Shown: piece after piece, positions 53,524 to 62,850 of the stretch
Position numbering within the stretch: position 1 is the stretch's first letter
How the letters are laid out: each line of letters begins with the position of its first letter
Source of the DNA: RUG11551 sp045586185
GTDB taxonomy: Bacteria > Planctomycetota > Planctomycetia > Pirellulales > Thermoguttaceae
Direction: 5' to 3'
Assembly (NCBI GenBank): GCA_045586185.1
Contig: JAZMZV010000056.1
Span: 1 to 64,000 of the forward strand
Length of the DNA stretch: 64,000 bases
Position numbers and translations under genes: made by a program
Notes under the pieces: generated by a model
What the model was told of the DNA's origin: nothing
The model's input: the letters and a program-made list of their open reading frames with translations, nothing else
Databases searched by the model: none

Positions 53524-54345
53524 ATGCAAAGCTTTCGGCAGGAATTGCTTTCTCGTCGTGAAATTCGTGAAATGCGCCAGGCAGGGCTGCTTGTCTACCA
53601 GGCGCATCGAATTGTTGAACGCATGGTTAAACCAGGTGTGACAACGAAAGAAATCGATTCCGAAGTTGAAAAGTATTTTGACGCCAACAAGGCGGTCGGA
53701 TGCTTCAAAGGCGTTCAGTTGTCACGTCGTCAAAAGCCTTATCCATCTGTCACATGCATGTCGGTCAATGCGGAACTGGTTCATGGAATTCCCAACGACC
53801 GGAAGCTGGTTGAAGGCGACATTCTCAGCTGTGACACCGGAGCAAAGATCAACGGATGGTGCGGCGATTCCGCCTGGACTCACGCCGTTGGAACGGTTGG
53901 TCCGGAAGTCAAAAAACTGATGAACTGCGGTCAGAACACGTTAAATCTTGCTATTGAGCTTTTAGCGACTAAAACCCGCTGGAATCTCATTGCAAAGGAG
54001 ATGGCTGACTACGTTCACAGCTGCGGTTTCCATGTTGTGGAAGATATGGTTGGTCATGGCATTGGTCATGAAATGCACCAGCCGCCGCAGGTGGCGAATT
54101 ACCCGTGTCCCGGGTACGATTTCGCGATTCGACCGGGCGTTGTCATTGCCGTCGAACCGATGATCACCGTTGGCACGATTGATCTTCGTCAGCTTTCAGA
54201 CGGCTGGACTCTGGTAACCAAAGACCACAAACTTTGCGTTCACTACGAGCATACAATCGCCATAACGGAAGATGGACCGTGGGTTTTGACAGCTGGAGAT
54301 GATGAATATTGGAATGCAAATTTTAAAAATGAGATGGAAAAATAG
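53524..54345 (+). CDS. map: Methionine aminopeptidase, type I
   Basis: Removes the initiator methionine from new proteins. 273 residues. Metal site: Asp in SCDTGAKI and GDSAWTHAVG, His in GHGIGHEMHQPP, Glu in VIAVEPMITVG and in the end HYEHTIAITEDGPWVL. It starts 2 bp after adk and is probably co-translated. Confidence 0.96.
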   Translation: MQSFRQELLSRREIREMRQAGLLVYQAHRIVERMVKPGVTTKEIDSEVEKYFDANKAVGCFKGVQLSRRQKPYPSVTCMSVNAELVHGIPNDRKLVEGDILSCDTGAKINGWCGDSAWTHAVGTVGPEVKKLMNCGQNTLNLAIELLATKTRWNLIAKEMADYVHSCGFHVVEDMVGHGIGHEMHQPPQVANYPCPGYDFAIRPGVVIAVEPMITVGTIDLRQLSDGWTLVTKDHKLCVHYEHTIAITEDGPWVLTAGDDEYWNANFKNEMEK

Positions 54346-54407
54346 AAAAAGTCAAGACTAATTTCAAGAAATTTTTAAAGTTTTTCCAAAAAAATCGTTT
54401 CCCCCCC

Positions 54408-54435
54408 TTGAGTAATCTGAATAAATCGTTATAAT
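54408..54435 (+). promoter_or_regulatory. Promoter candidate of the rpmJ-rpsM-rpsK-rpoA-rplQ operon
   Basis: TTGAGT, 16 bp, TATAAT, 132 bp before rpmJ. It has the same 16-bp spacing as the rpsJ promoter. Confidence 0.65.
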
Positions 54436-54566
54436 TCAAACTCCAAAAAATTTGATTAAATTGGGGTCAAAAAGTACGAAAAATCATATGCAGGGCAACA
54501 ATCAGGACGTTTGAAAGGTTTCGTAACGTCTTGTAATTGCAAGAGATATGAAAAATAGGTGATACA

Positions 54567-54680
54567 ATGAAAGTTAGAGCCAGTGTTAAACGCATTTGTG
54601 AGAAATGCAAAATTGTTCGTCGTAAAGGCGTTGTGCGCGTAATTTGCGAAAATCCGCGACATAAGCAGCGTCAGGGTTAG
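54567..54680 (+). CDS. rpmJ: 50S ribosomal protein L36
   Basis: 37-residue zinc protein beginning MKVRASVKRICEKCKIVRRK and ending KQRQG, with Cys pairs CEKC and C...H. It is the smallest gene of the window. Length and order map-rpmJ-rpsM are typical except that infA is missing. Confidence 0.95.
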   Translation: MKVRASVKRICEKCKIVRRKGVVRVICENPRHKQRQG

Positions 54681-54765
54681 TTTGTAATCCTGGAGCCGAA
54701 TTTTGGCAACCAGCAGAGAACAAGCGATTTACATTTTTTAATTTCAATATAAACAGGAGAGCTTT

Positions 54766-55149
54766 ATGCCTCGTATTTTAGGTGTTGACATTCCGAACGA
54801 TCGTCCAGCGGTGATTTCGTTGACGTATCTTTATGGAGTAGGTCCTCAAATTGCGCGCGAACTTTGCCGCCGAGTTGGTATTGACCCTCAGGTTCGTATG
54901 CGTGAAGTAACGGAAGAGCAAGTTCAAAAGCTGGCGTCATTGTTGGACAATGAATACACGGTTGAAGGTCACCTTCGTCGTCAGCGTCTTCAGGACATTC
55001 AGCGCCTGAAGGAAATTGCCTGCTATCGCGGTATTCGTCATCGTCGCGGTCTGCCCGTTCGCGGTCAGCGCACCAAGACCAACGCTCGTACGCGTAAAGG
55101 TCCGAAGAAGACCGTTGCCGGTAAGAAAGGCGTTAAGGACTTACGTTAA
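54766..55149 (+). CDS. rpsM: 30S ribosomal protein S13
   Basis: Head protein contacting P-site tRNA. 127 residues. RILGVDIPNDRPAVISLTY, then CYRGIRHRRGLPVRGQRTKT and the basic tail ARTRKGPKKTVAGKK. CAGGAGA precedes the ATG. Confidence 0.97.
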   Translation: MPRILGVDIPNDRPAVISLTYLYGVGPQIARELCRRVGIDPQVRMREVTEEQVQKLASLLDNEYTVEGHLRRQRLQDIQRLKEIACYRGIRHRRGLPVRGQRTKTNARTRKGPKKTVAGKKGVKDLR

Positions 55150-55260
55150 TTTTACGTTGACGTTATTGTTTTTATAAACAGTATAGGTCATCTGTAAGAG
55201 CGATTGTAATCCTTCAGGGAGAATTTTTGGTTCTGAATTGCATTTGAACAGGAGTATAAA

Positions 55261-55641
55261 GTGGCAAAGGCAAAAAAGCGTAAAGTTCGTCGCAATGTAG
55301 CGTCGGGCATCGCGTACATTAAAGCAACATTCAACAATACGAATGTTAGTATTGCAGATATGAAAGGCGATATTCTTTGTTGGGCGACCGCTGGAACGAA
55401 CGGTTTCAAGGGCAGCCGCAAGAGCACGCCTTTTGCCGGACAGATGGCGGCTCAGCAGGCAGCTGAAAAAGCTATCAAGTTTGGTATGAAAGAAGTTGAA
55501 GTCAAAGTCAAGGGACCGGGAGGCGGTCGTGAAAGCGCGATCACAGCTCTTCAGGCAGCTGGTCTTGTAGTCAAATCGATTGAAGACACCACTCCATTGC
55601 CGCACAATGGGTGCCGTCCCAAGAAACGCCGTCGCGTCTGA
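55261..55641 (+). CDS. rpsK: 30S ribosomal protein S11
   Basis: Platform protein. 126 residues. GIAYIKATFNNTNVSIAD, GPGGGRESAITAL, and the end DTTPLPHNGCRPKKRRRV. GTG start with CAGGAG upstream. rpsD, which often follows, is absent. Confidence 0.97.
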   Translation: MAKAKKRKVRRNVASGIAYIKATFNNTNVSIADMKGDILCWATAGTNGFKGSRKSTPFAGQMAAQQAAEKAIKFGMKEVEVKVKGPGGGRESAITALQAAGLVVKSIEDTTPLPHNGCRPKKRRRV

Positions 55642-55781
55642 TTTGACGCCGACAAAGTTCGTGTTGAACCTGTCTGTTCTTTGATTTTCATATCAAAGGA
55701 ATTGAATTTACCCGTGCACAAAATTCTCAGTTCAGGTTCATGTGATAAGATGCATGCACTTTAACTCAACTGGAGATATCC

Positions 55782-56780
55782 ATGCGAATTCGATGGCGTG
55801 GTTTGGAACTTCCCAATCAGGTATCATGTGAAAAGAGCGAAGGAGCTACTTACGGAAAATTTGTAGCGGAGCCTTTTGAACATGGGTTCGGCGTTACGAT
55901 TGGCAACAGCCTTCGTCGAATCATGCTTTCCAGCCTGGAAGGCAGCGCTATTACACAAATCAAAATTCAGGGCGTCAGTCATGAATTCATGACAATTTCT
56001 GGCGTTTATGAAGACGTAACAGAAATTGTTCTTAACGTAAAATCGTTAATTGTCAAGTCCATGTCGGATCAACCCCGTACGCTTCGTATTGAAAAGCATA
56101 GCAAGGGCGTCATTACGGGAGCTGATATCATTACCGACGATATGGTAGAAATCATCAACAAGGATCATGTCATTGCAACGCTTACCGGCGACGTATCGTT
56201 TGTAATGGAAATGGTCGTTGAAAAGGGACGCGGATACGTTCCGGTAGCGGAACGTAAAAGCCAAAACCAGGAAATCGGCGTCATTCCGGTGGACGCTGCG
56301 TTTAGTCCTGTTGTTCGCGTTCGCTATGCAATTGAAGAAACTCGCGTTGGTCAGAAGACCAATTATGACAAGCTCATTTTCGAGATTTGGACAGACGGTT
56401 CTTTGACGCCGGAAATGGCGTTGGTAGAATCCGCGAAGATTCTTCGCAAGCACCTCAATCCGTTTGTTCAGTATGCGGAATTGGGTTCGCAGATTCATTC
56501 GGAAATTAAAAATTCTCGTTCAGACGGGTTGCCGCCTGAAGTCGAATTGAAGTTATCGCGTTCGATTGCTGACTTGCATTTGTCAGTTCGCGCTACAAAC
56601 TGCCTTGAAGCCGAGCATATTATGACGGTTCGAGAGTTGGTTTCGCGTTCGGAAGAGTCTCTGTTGGACGTTCGTAATTTTGGCGACACAACTTTGAAAG
56701 AAGTTCGCGAGAAGTTGGCAGAGTTGGGATTACAGCTTGGAATGCGCTTGCCGCCGGCTTATGCCAATCCCTTCCAGTAA
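55782..56780 (+). CDS. rpoA: DNA-directed RNA polymerase subunit alpha
   Basis: Assembly platform of RNA polymerase. 332 residues. N-terminal domain with FGVTIGNSLRRIMLSSLEGS; C-terminal domain with ELVSRSEESLLDVRNFG, the helix-hairpin-helix that binds UP elements and activators. CTGGAGAT precedes the ATG. Confidence 0.97.
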   Translation: MRIRWRGLELPNQVSCEKSEGATYGKFVAEPFEHGFGVTIGNSLRRIMLSSLEGSAITQIKIQGVSHEFMTISGVYEDVTEIVLNVKSLIVKSMSDQPRTLRIEKHSKGVITGADIITDDMVEIINKDHVIATLTGDVSFVMEMVVEKGRGYVPVAERKSQNQEIGVIPVDAAFSPVVRVRYAIEETRVGQKTNYDKLIFEIWTDGSLTPEMALVESAKILRKHLNPFVQYAELGSQIHSEIKNSRSDGLPPEVELKLSRSIADLHLSVRATNCLEAEHIMTVRELVSRSEESLLDVRNFGDTTLKEVREKLAELGLQLGMRLPPAYANPFQ

Positions 56781-56885
56781 TATTTTGTTTCTTCACGATG
56801 TGAATCGTTGAGACTTTTTCCCGGCGTGAGCGCGTAACTCTTGCCGGGTTTATGAGAATAACATTTTTTAACAAGCAATAGTACA

Positions 56886-57515
56886 ATGCGACATCGAAAT
56901 CTTGGTCGAAAACTTGGACGTAATCCGAATCATCAGCGCGCTTTAAAGCGTATGCTTGCGACATCGTTAATTCTTACTGAAGCGACAGCGGAAGATTACG
57001 ATAAGTATAATTACAATGTTGGCAAAACCGGCAAACAGATCCGCACCGTTAAACCGGACGCCAAAATTCAGGGGCGAATTATCACCACTCTGCCGAAGGC
57101 GAAAGAAGTTCGTCCGATGGTAGAAAAGCTCGTTACCCTGGCGAAAAGCGTTATTGAAGATCAGAAAGCGGCTGACGCTCTCGATTTTACCGGTGACAGA
57201 AAGTCTGACGCCTGGAAAACCTGGCGCAACAGCGAGAAGCACGCTCAATGGGTTGCTGCAATTGCTCCGGTAGTTGCAGCTCGTCGTCGTGCGTACGACA
57301 TTCTTCGCGACAAGATTGCCGTTGCCATCCTGTTCGACAAGATTGCTCCGCGCTATGTTGAACGCGCTGGCGGATATACCCGTATTCTGAAGCTGGCTAC
57401 CCCGCGTTTGGGAGACGCTGGCGCTCGCGCGATTCTCGAATTCGTTGGTCGCAACGAAGGCGCGTTCGATCGCACCAAAGTTCAGGCTCAGCAACCGGTT
57501 GTTGAAGCTGAATAA
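56886..57515 (+). CDS. rplQ: 50S ribosomal protein L17 with two insertions
   Basis: Exit-site protein. The family core is clear: MRHRNLGRKLGRNPNHQRAL at the start, ITTLPKAKEVRPMVEKLVTL, and RAGGYTRILKL near 160-170. At 209 residues it is much longer than the usual 115-130, with an insert of about 30 residues at 33-63 and another of about 40 at 91-131, plus an acidic C-tail. A strong terminator follows and ends the cluster. Confidence 0.93.
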   Translation: MRHRNLGRKLGRNPNHQRALKRMLATSLILTEATAEDYDKYNYNVGKTGKQIRTVKPDAKIQGRIITTLPKAKEVRPMVEKLVTLAKSVIEDQKAADALDFTGDRKSDAWKTWRNSEKHAQWVAAIAPVVAARRRAYDILRDKIAVAILFDKIAPRYVERAGGYTRILKLATPRLGDAGARAILEFVGRNEGAFDRTKVQAQQPVVEAE

Positions 57516-57538
57516 TTCATTGCAGCAATTTACAATCA

Positions 57539-57574
57539 AACCGAAGGCAATTAATTTTGTCTTCGGTTTTTTTA
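57539..57574 (+). terminator. Terminator of the ribosomal cluster
   Basis: AACCGAAG, loop, CTTCGGTT then seven T. It closes the rpsJ-rplQ region. Confidence 0.88.
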
Positions 57575-57750
57575 TAATTGGTTCCAGAAAAAACTGTTGA
57601 TTTGTTCAGGCTCGTTGTTTATTGCTTATAAATTAGCTTAATAATATATTTTTGAGTAATTTCTGTTTAGACTCTTGACAAACATTCAAAGTTGTATTAT
57701 GCTGATTATAATATGATACTATAATAGTTATAATATTTGGAGAACTAAGC

Positions 57751-58797
57751 ATGATATTGATCATACTTCGCATTTTATTTGTAGCAATGATGAGCGGTCT
57801 GGGCGTAACAATCATCAATTCGCCAGATTTGATGGGACAGTCTGCCTGGACGCCGCCGCTTGTTTTTGCTTTTTTGATGTTTATTGCGGCGGTTGTGATT
57901 ATGGTCGATATTTTTATTCCCCGTAAAAAGATTGACGCGATTACAGCTGTCTATTTCGGACTGATTGTCGGTTTGATAATCTCGTATATGCTTTCGTTGG
58001 CTCTTACGCCGCTGTTTCCTGCGGACAAGATTAAGGCGAATCCGTTTTTGTACGAATTGCAGCCGATGGTTAAGCTGCTTATTTCAATAATTACGTGTTA
58101 TATAACAACCAGTTTGTTATTGCAGACGCGCAGCGATTTCCGAATGATTTTGCCATACGTCGAATTCAAGAAAGACGTTCGCAGTTCGCGTCCGTACGTT
58201 CTGGATACGTCCGCGGTGATTGACGGTCGTATTGTTGATATTTTAGAGACTGGTATTTTCGACAGCCCGCTAATTATTCCGCGAAGCGTAGTTTCCGAGA
58301 TACAGAATTTTGCTGAAAGTTCTGATAAACTTCGCCGTGCGCGAGGTCGCCGCGGTCTGGATATTCTTAACCGATTGCAAAACGATCCCAAAGTTGATTT
58401 ACGGGTCATGGATTCGGATTCTCCGGAATTAATGCAGTACCCAGAGGATTCGCGTCTGGTAATTCTGACCAAGCAATTGGAAGGAAAACTCATCACGAGC
58501 GATTACAACCTGTCGAAAGTGGCTCAGGTTCACGGTACGCCGTCTCTGAATTTGAATGATTTAGCCAACGCGCTGAAGCAGGTTTTTGTACCGGGCGAGC
58601 AATTGGAGGTTTTGCTTGTAAAAGCCGGAGAAGAACCCCAGCAGGGCTGCGGCTATCTGCCAGACGGTACAATGGTTGTGGTTGACAACGGTCGTTCTGA
58701 AATTGGCAAGCTGATTCGAATTACTGTAACGAGCGTTTTACAGACCAGCGCCGGGCGGCTTGTCTTTGGGAAGATGGAAAAGAAGACGGAGCCTTGA
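57751..58797 (+). CDS. PIN-TRAM domain membrane protein, YacL-like
   Basis: 348 residues. Three or four N-terminal membrane helices (about 1-125), then a PIN domain (about 148-265) with acidic residues in YVLDTSAVIDGRIVDI and ITSDYNLSKVA, then a TRAM domain (about 285-345). PIN domains cut RNA; TRAM binds RNA. Resembles Bacillus YacL, of uncertain function. TTGGAG lies 9 bp before the ATG; the region 57675-57725 has TTGACA and several TATAAT-like boxes, so promoter choice is open. Confidence 0.85.
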   Translation: MILIILRILFVAMMSGLGVTIINSPDLMGQSAWTPPLVFAFLMFIAAVVIMVDIFIPRKKIDAITAVYFGLIVGLIISYMLSLALTPLFPADKIKANPFLYELQPMVKLLISIITCYITTSLLLQTRSDFRMILPYVEFKKDVRSSRPYVLDTSAVIDGRIVDILETGIFDSPLIIPRSVVSEIQNFAESSDKLRRARGRRGLDILNRLQNDPKVDLRVMDSDSPELMQYPEDSRLVILTKQLEGKLITSDYNLSKVAQVHGTPSLNLNDLANALKQVFVPGEQLEVLLVKAGEEPQQGCGYLPDGTMVVVDNGRSEIGKLIRITVTSVLQTSAGRLVFGKMEKKTEP

Positions 58798-58828
58798 TAA
58801 GCGTCCAGGTTCCATTATAAGCAGCCGT

Positions 58829-60604
58829 CTATAAGTAGCTGTCAACAGGCGTCAGAAGCATAAAGTCTTTGGACTGCTCGACGATTTCCCAAACTGAGGA
58901 GAACGTTTCCAGCGCAACGATAATTGCCAGAATTGTAACAATTGACGTTCCCAATCGGACGTAGTTGTTTCCTGTCAGTTTGAAAACCGGCAGAACAGCA
59001 AGCGGAATATACGCCCAGGCGAAATACGAGGCGTACAAAGCCATGCCGTTTTCTCGGCTTCCCCAGCCCATAACGCCCATGAGGAAGAATCCAAAAAGAA
59101 GCCACAGCGCGCAGCATTGGGCGAATCGATTCTTAAAAAACAGGATAAATCCCAGCGCGCATGCGGCGGAAATGAGTATCGAGCCGATATAAACTGTTAC
59201 AGGAATGTCTTGAGGCAATACTTCCAGAACAACGCCGTGTTTGTAAAAAACAGCGGGCGAGAAAAAGGTCGAGTAGACGAAATGGAGGTACTGCTGAATC
59301 TTGCTTACAGGTCCCAGCTGGCTGGAATCCATGTCGGCGTAGGCGGACAGCGCTTCTACTCGTTGATTGAGGTTGAACAGCAGCCCAAACTTGCTAAAGA
59401 CAATAACAGATCCCAGTCCGACGGCGATAATCTCGATGGTTTGGTTGACAAACGATTTGAATTTCTTTGCAGTTGCAATGGTAAAATAGACGACTGGAAT
59501 GAGGGATGTCGTAATCGTTCCAATTGCCGCCATGGCTATCAGGGAAAAGTTGAGTGAATTCTCTTTCTGGTCTTCGTCGTTCCGCTTTTGATGAACCAGG
59601 ACGCTGTAGGCGATGAAAATAATCAACGCCAGCAAAGAGAATGCGTATTGCTCTACCGTCAGGGCGAAAACAACCGTTGACCAGCTGACGCTGTACAGGA
59701 ATACAACCGCCCAGGAAAAAGACTCGTCTGTAAACGAAGCGACAATTCTTCTTAACAGCAGTCCAACAACGGCAAACGCTCCGATTTGCCAAAACGCAAT
59801 CGCGATAGCGTAAATATACTTGTATTCAAAGACGCCCGGCAGAGTCAGGCAAAGCGTTGCCGCCATGATGTGAGAAAACATCGCAAACGGAGCGCTGAAA
59901 ATCGCGAACAGCGGCTGACGGACGTCGTTGGCGCTGGACGTGTTGTTGCAGAACGTATCTCCGTTAATCAGCAGCGCCGAGTCGCTGACGGAAATGCCCA
60001 TCGGGAATTCTTCGTCCGGTTTTTCTATCGGCATGGGAAAAGTGAAAACCGAGGTCTGAAACGAAATCGTAACAAGCACAACGGTTCCCAGTCCCCAGAA
60101 GATGCTCAAATACAGCCATTCTGCTCGGGATAAACTCTTAAAGAACTGAACAATCCCCGGCATGAATTTGGCGTATAGCCATCGCCAGCCGACGTACAGA
60201 AACGGAATGCACATCACGGCGGCGACAACGCCAAGCTGATAGAACAAATCTTCGTATTTACTGGCGTCAGTGGCTTGCAGTTCGCAGAAACGCTTTATGA
60301 ACCCCCAACGCGTCCAGATAGGAAAACGGAGCGTTGCCCAGGCGGAAAAGCCAGTAAGCAGAAGAACGAAAAACTCGCCTTCTGCGCCAATGCGATTCTT
60401 CCAGATGTTGAGAACGTTGTAGGCGTACAACATCCCGCAAATTGTAATAAACGCCAGCGTTTCTGAAATCCCGACGGAAACGAAAACCAGCGGCATTTTG
60501 CTTTTGGCGACGTCTCGAACAACGGGAACGTTAACCAGAATAAACGTCATTGTCGACAACAGCAGGAGGAAACCAAGCGTCAGTCGACAAATGAGTTTAA
60601 TCAT
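58829..60604 (-). CDS. Hypothetical polytopic membrane protein, possibly GT-C-like
   Basis: 591 residues with about 12-14 hydrophobic segments and a polar loop at about 190-215. The layout (helix, then a loop with SRENGMAL motif near the end) suggests a GT-C-type glycosyltransferase or a flippase, but no DxD or family motif can be named. It is the last gene of the leftward glyA-arrestin-like-sigma-anti-sigma series, 85 bp after the anti-sigma gene, so it may be a regulon member. No ribosome site is seen. Confidence 0.65.
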   Translation of the reverse strand: MIKLICRLTLGFLLLLSTMTFILVNVPVVRDVAKSKMPLVFVSVGISETLAFITICGMLYAYNVLNIWKNRIGAEGEFFVLLLTGFSAWATLRFPIWTRWGFIKRFCELQATDASKYEDLFYQLGVVAAVMCIPFLYVGWRWLYAKFMPGIVQFFKSLSRAEWLYLSIFWGLGTVVLVTISFQTSVFTFPMPIEKPDEEFPMGISVSDSALLINGDTFCNNTSSANDVRQPLFAIFSAPFAMFSHIMAATLCLTLPGVFEYKYIYAIAIAFWQIGAFAVVGLLLRRIVASFTDESFSWAVVFLYSVSWSTVVFALTVEQYAFSLLALIIFIAYSVLVHQKRNDEDQKENSLNFSLIAMAAIGTITTSLIPVVYFTIATAKKFKSFVNQTIEIIAVGLGSVIVFSKFGLLFNLNQRVEALSAYADMDSSQLGPVSKIQQYLHFVYSTFFSPAVFYKHGVVLEVLPQDIPVTVYIGSILISAACALGFILFFKNRFAQCCALWLLFGFFLMGVMGWGSRENGMALYASYFAWAYIPLAVLPVFKLTGNNYVRLGTSIVTILAIIVALETFSSVWEIVEQSKDFMLLTPVDSYL

Positions 60605-60689
60605 TTAATGTTTAGACTCGAACGGGAAAAGACAGGCGTTTCTTGTTAACAGAAACCGCATACTAATACAACTGCAACCAACGAAACTG

Positions 60690-61538
60690 TCATTGATAGT
60701 TGACGGGCGTTACAATGTTGACGTTTTGCGGGTTAACGACGTTCTGAATGTTTTTCAGCTCGTCCGGCAGGTGTCGCGGCTGAACCACAACAATTGGACG
60801 TCCATCCGGTTGGGATGCGAAAACGGCAAAATTGTCTGAGCAGTTCATTTTAACCGTATGATCCATTGGCTCTGAGAAAGTAACTCCAGACGACGGGTTT
60901 AAGTCTACCAGTTGTTCAGAAGAATTGATAACAAAGTTGCTGGAAAACGGAATTGGCGTCGACGCTTCTGAACTGGAATCCGTGCAGAAAATAAGCGGCG
61001 ACGACGATTGTTGGGACGCGCCTGCTAACGCGTAATTGTGAGAATCGTTAACTGAATGATTGACAGCTGCGTTGTCCTTAACGAATGATGTATTGGGATC
61101 TGAAGAGGGGTTTCGATAATTGAACGTTAAAGACGCAATAACGAAAACTAACAAAAATCCGGTGCAGGCGGAAAGCGCCAAAAAGGACGGTTTAACTGAG
61201 AAATGACGTTTGGAACGAGCGGAACTGACTGTTTGTTCGGACTCGGTTGATTTTTGAGCGAAAAATTGAGAAGAGCTGTGCTGAGTTTTTTGCTGTTCAA
61301 GAATTCTTTGAAATGTTTTGTTTGCCAGACCCTCTGGAGCCGTCTGCTGGCTTTCCTGTTCTTTTAACGTGTGAAGACTGCCAAAAACATGAGTTACTTG
61401 TTTATACGTTTTAGACCACAGCGGAAGCGAATTGATTTTTTGAGTAACGCTTGCGGACTCTGTGGAATCTAAACCGCCAACAAAATGATCCAACAAAACA
61501 TTGATATCGTTTTCATTCATGATACAGTACTCAGGCAT
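60690..61538 (-). CDS. Putative membrane anti-sigma factor
   Basis: 282 residues. A cytoplasmic N-terminal helical part (about 1-115), one membrane helix (about 119-137; LALSACTGFLLVFVIASL), then an extracytoplasmic Ser/Asn-rich region. It follows the ECF sigma gene in the same direction, which is the usual anti-sigma position. The HxxxCxxC zinc motif is absent, so it is not a classic ZAS-type. An alternative start is the ATG at 61520 (MNENDIN). Confidence 0.7.
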   Translation of the reverse strand: MPEYCIMNENDINVLLDHFVGGLDSTESASVTQKINSLPLWSKTYKQVTHVFGSLHTLKEQESQQTAPEGLANKTFQRILEQQKTQHSSSQFFAQKSTESEQTVSSARSKRHFSVKPSFLALSACTGFLLVFVIASLTFNYRNPSSDPNTSFVKDNAAVNHSVNDSHNYALAGASQQSSSPLIFCTDSSSEASTPIPFSSNFVINSSEQLVDLNPSSGVTFSEPMDHTVKMNCSDNFAVFASQPDGRPIVVVQPRHLPDELKNIQNVVNPQNVNIVTPVNYQ

Positions 61539-61721
61539 TAAGCCTACGCTTAAATTTACTAAACGGCGAAACGTATGGCGCGCCGTTAAGTGGGGAATCG
61601 TCGCCTATAAAAAGGGGATATAAGTTTAATTGATATAATCAAAATAATTGCTATTGTAACCGTCTATTGATATTATCGGTATAAACGGAATATTTTATCA
61701 AGTTTAAATAATAGTTTTAAG

Positions 61722-62372
61722 TTAATCGTCTGTCTGAATTGATCCAGTCAGTTTTTCTGCCAACTTTTTCATTGCTGCATGGAGACGACTTTTGACCGTT
61801 CCAACAGGAACGCCTAAAATATCGGCGGCGTCTTTGTACTTCAAATCTTCAAAATAAACCAGGTTGACGGTTTCTCGAAGGATGTCTGGAAGTTCATTAA
61901 CAGCGTCGCGAACTCGCTGCGCCTGTTCTGCAGTGTCCATGGAAAAAGACGGGTCTTTTTCTGCGGACTCCAAAATTTCCTGGAGCGATCCTGTTGATTC
62001 GTCGTCGTCCCCTCCGTATGAAACGTCCAGACTGATAGTTGTTTTCCGATGGTTGCGGCGTTGGTAATCTATCGCCTGATTGGTTGCAACCGTGTACAGC
62101 CACGGCTTGAACTTTTTGGAGGGGTCAAACTGATCGCTTTTGGAATAGACCTGTAAAAAAGAAGCCTGGAACACGTCCTCGGCGGCCTCTCGATTGCCTA
62201 AATATCTAAAAAGATAATTAAACAGTGGAGATTCGTATCGCTGAATTAAAACCTCAAGAGCGCGAGAATCCTTTTGAAAGTTGAATCTTTCAAGTAATTC
62301 CTCGTCTAAAGCTTCTAAATAATTGAAAGCTTCATCTGGGGTTTTATCGGCATTTTTTACAGAACCTGCCAT
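61722..62372 (-). CDS. ECF-type RNA polymerase sigma factor
   Basis: 216 residues. Region 2 spans about 38-110 (YESPLFNYLFRYLGNREAAE, FKPWLYTVATNQAIDYQRR), a poorly conserved acidic linker follows, then region 4 (about 150-205; LPDILRETVNLVYFEDLKYK and GVPVGTVKSRLHAAMKKL). Region 3 is missing, as expected for ECF. The partner anti-sigma follows 183 bp later. Target regulon unknown. Confidence 0.92.
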   Translation of the reverse strand: MAGSVKNADKTPDEAFNYLEALDEELLERFNFQKDSRALEVLIQRYESPLFNYLFRYLGNREAAEDVFQASFLQVYSKSDQFDPSKKFKPWLYTVATNQAIDYQRRNHRKTTISLDVSYGGDDDESTGSLQEILESAEKDPSFSMDTAEQAQRVRDAVNELPDILRETVNLVYFEDLKYKDAADILGVPVGTVKSRLHAAMKKLAEKLTGSIQTDD

Positions 62373-62403
62373 TTATACGCAACCGAATGAAAAAAGGTTT
62401 GAT

Positions 62404-62805
62404 TTATTTTTTGTTTTTCACGAAAAAGCCGCGCTCTGCAATGAATTCTTCTCCGGAAACGAGAGTCAAGCGAACGCGAACCAACCAACGAATTTTGATA
62501 ATTACTCCTTCGTAACTTAATGGCGTCAAAGGCAGCTTCGTTTCGATTTTACCAGGGGTGTGAGGATTAATCCAATCTTCTCTTTGGCGAGAAAGAGAAT
62601 GGTAATCAATGATTGACATATCCTCATCGCCTTTGCCTTCCGTATGCCATAAAACAGACAACTCAACAGAATTGATCTGGTCGGTTTGAGCGTCCAGAAT
62701 TCTGTATGAACCTGTCAAACAATCTCCCGGATGGTAAATGTAATCTTTACTATCCAGGAAAATGTTGATTTGAGGCTTCTGTATTTCACTGTTTGTTTCT
62801 GACAT
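62404..62805 (-). CDS. Small arrestin-like hypothetical protein
   Basis: 133 residues, no signal or membrane segment. Strand-rich sequence with HPGDCLTGSYRI and GVIIKIRWLVRVRLTLVSGEEF, which resembles arrestin/Spo0M-type beta sandwiches; that is a weak, motif-level match. It lies 45 bp after glyA and 31 bp before the sigma gene, so it is probably part of the same transcript. Confidence 0.6.
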   Translation of the reverse strand: MSETNSEIQKPQINIFLDSKDYIYHPGDCLTGSYRILDAQTDQINSVELSVLWHTEGKGDEDMSIIDYHSLSRQREDWINPHTPGKIETKLPLTPLSYEGVIIKIRWLVRVRLTLVSGEEFIAERGFFVKNKK

Positions 62806-62814
62806 CTGGAATTA

Positions 62815-62846
62815 GGCGAGCCGGGGCGCGTTAGCCCCCCGGAAAA
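62815..62846. repeat. CCGGGG...CCCCGG hairpin in the glyA-arrestin-like gap
   Basis: GGCGAGCCGGGGCGCGTTAG then CCCCCCGGAAAA. The same core occurs at 11147-11173 with one or two changes. It is the only dispersed-repeat copy I saw in the last 23 kb. Confidence 0.75.
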
Positions 62847-62850
62847 GCGA

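Noticed and set aside
54346..54566. infA between map and rpmJ
   Set aside because: All frames in this 220-bp gap contain stops and no IF-1 motif is seen.
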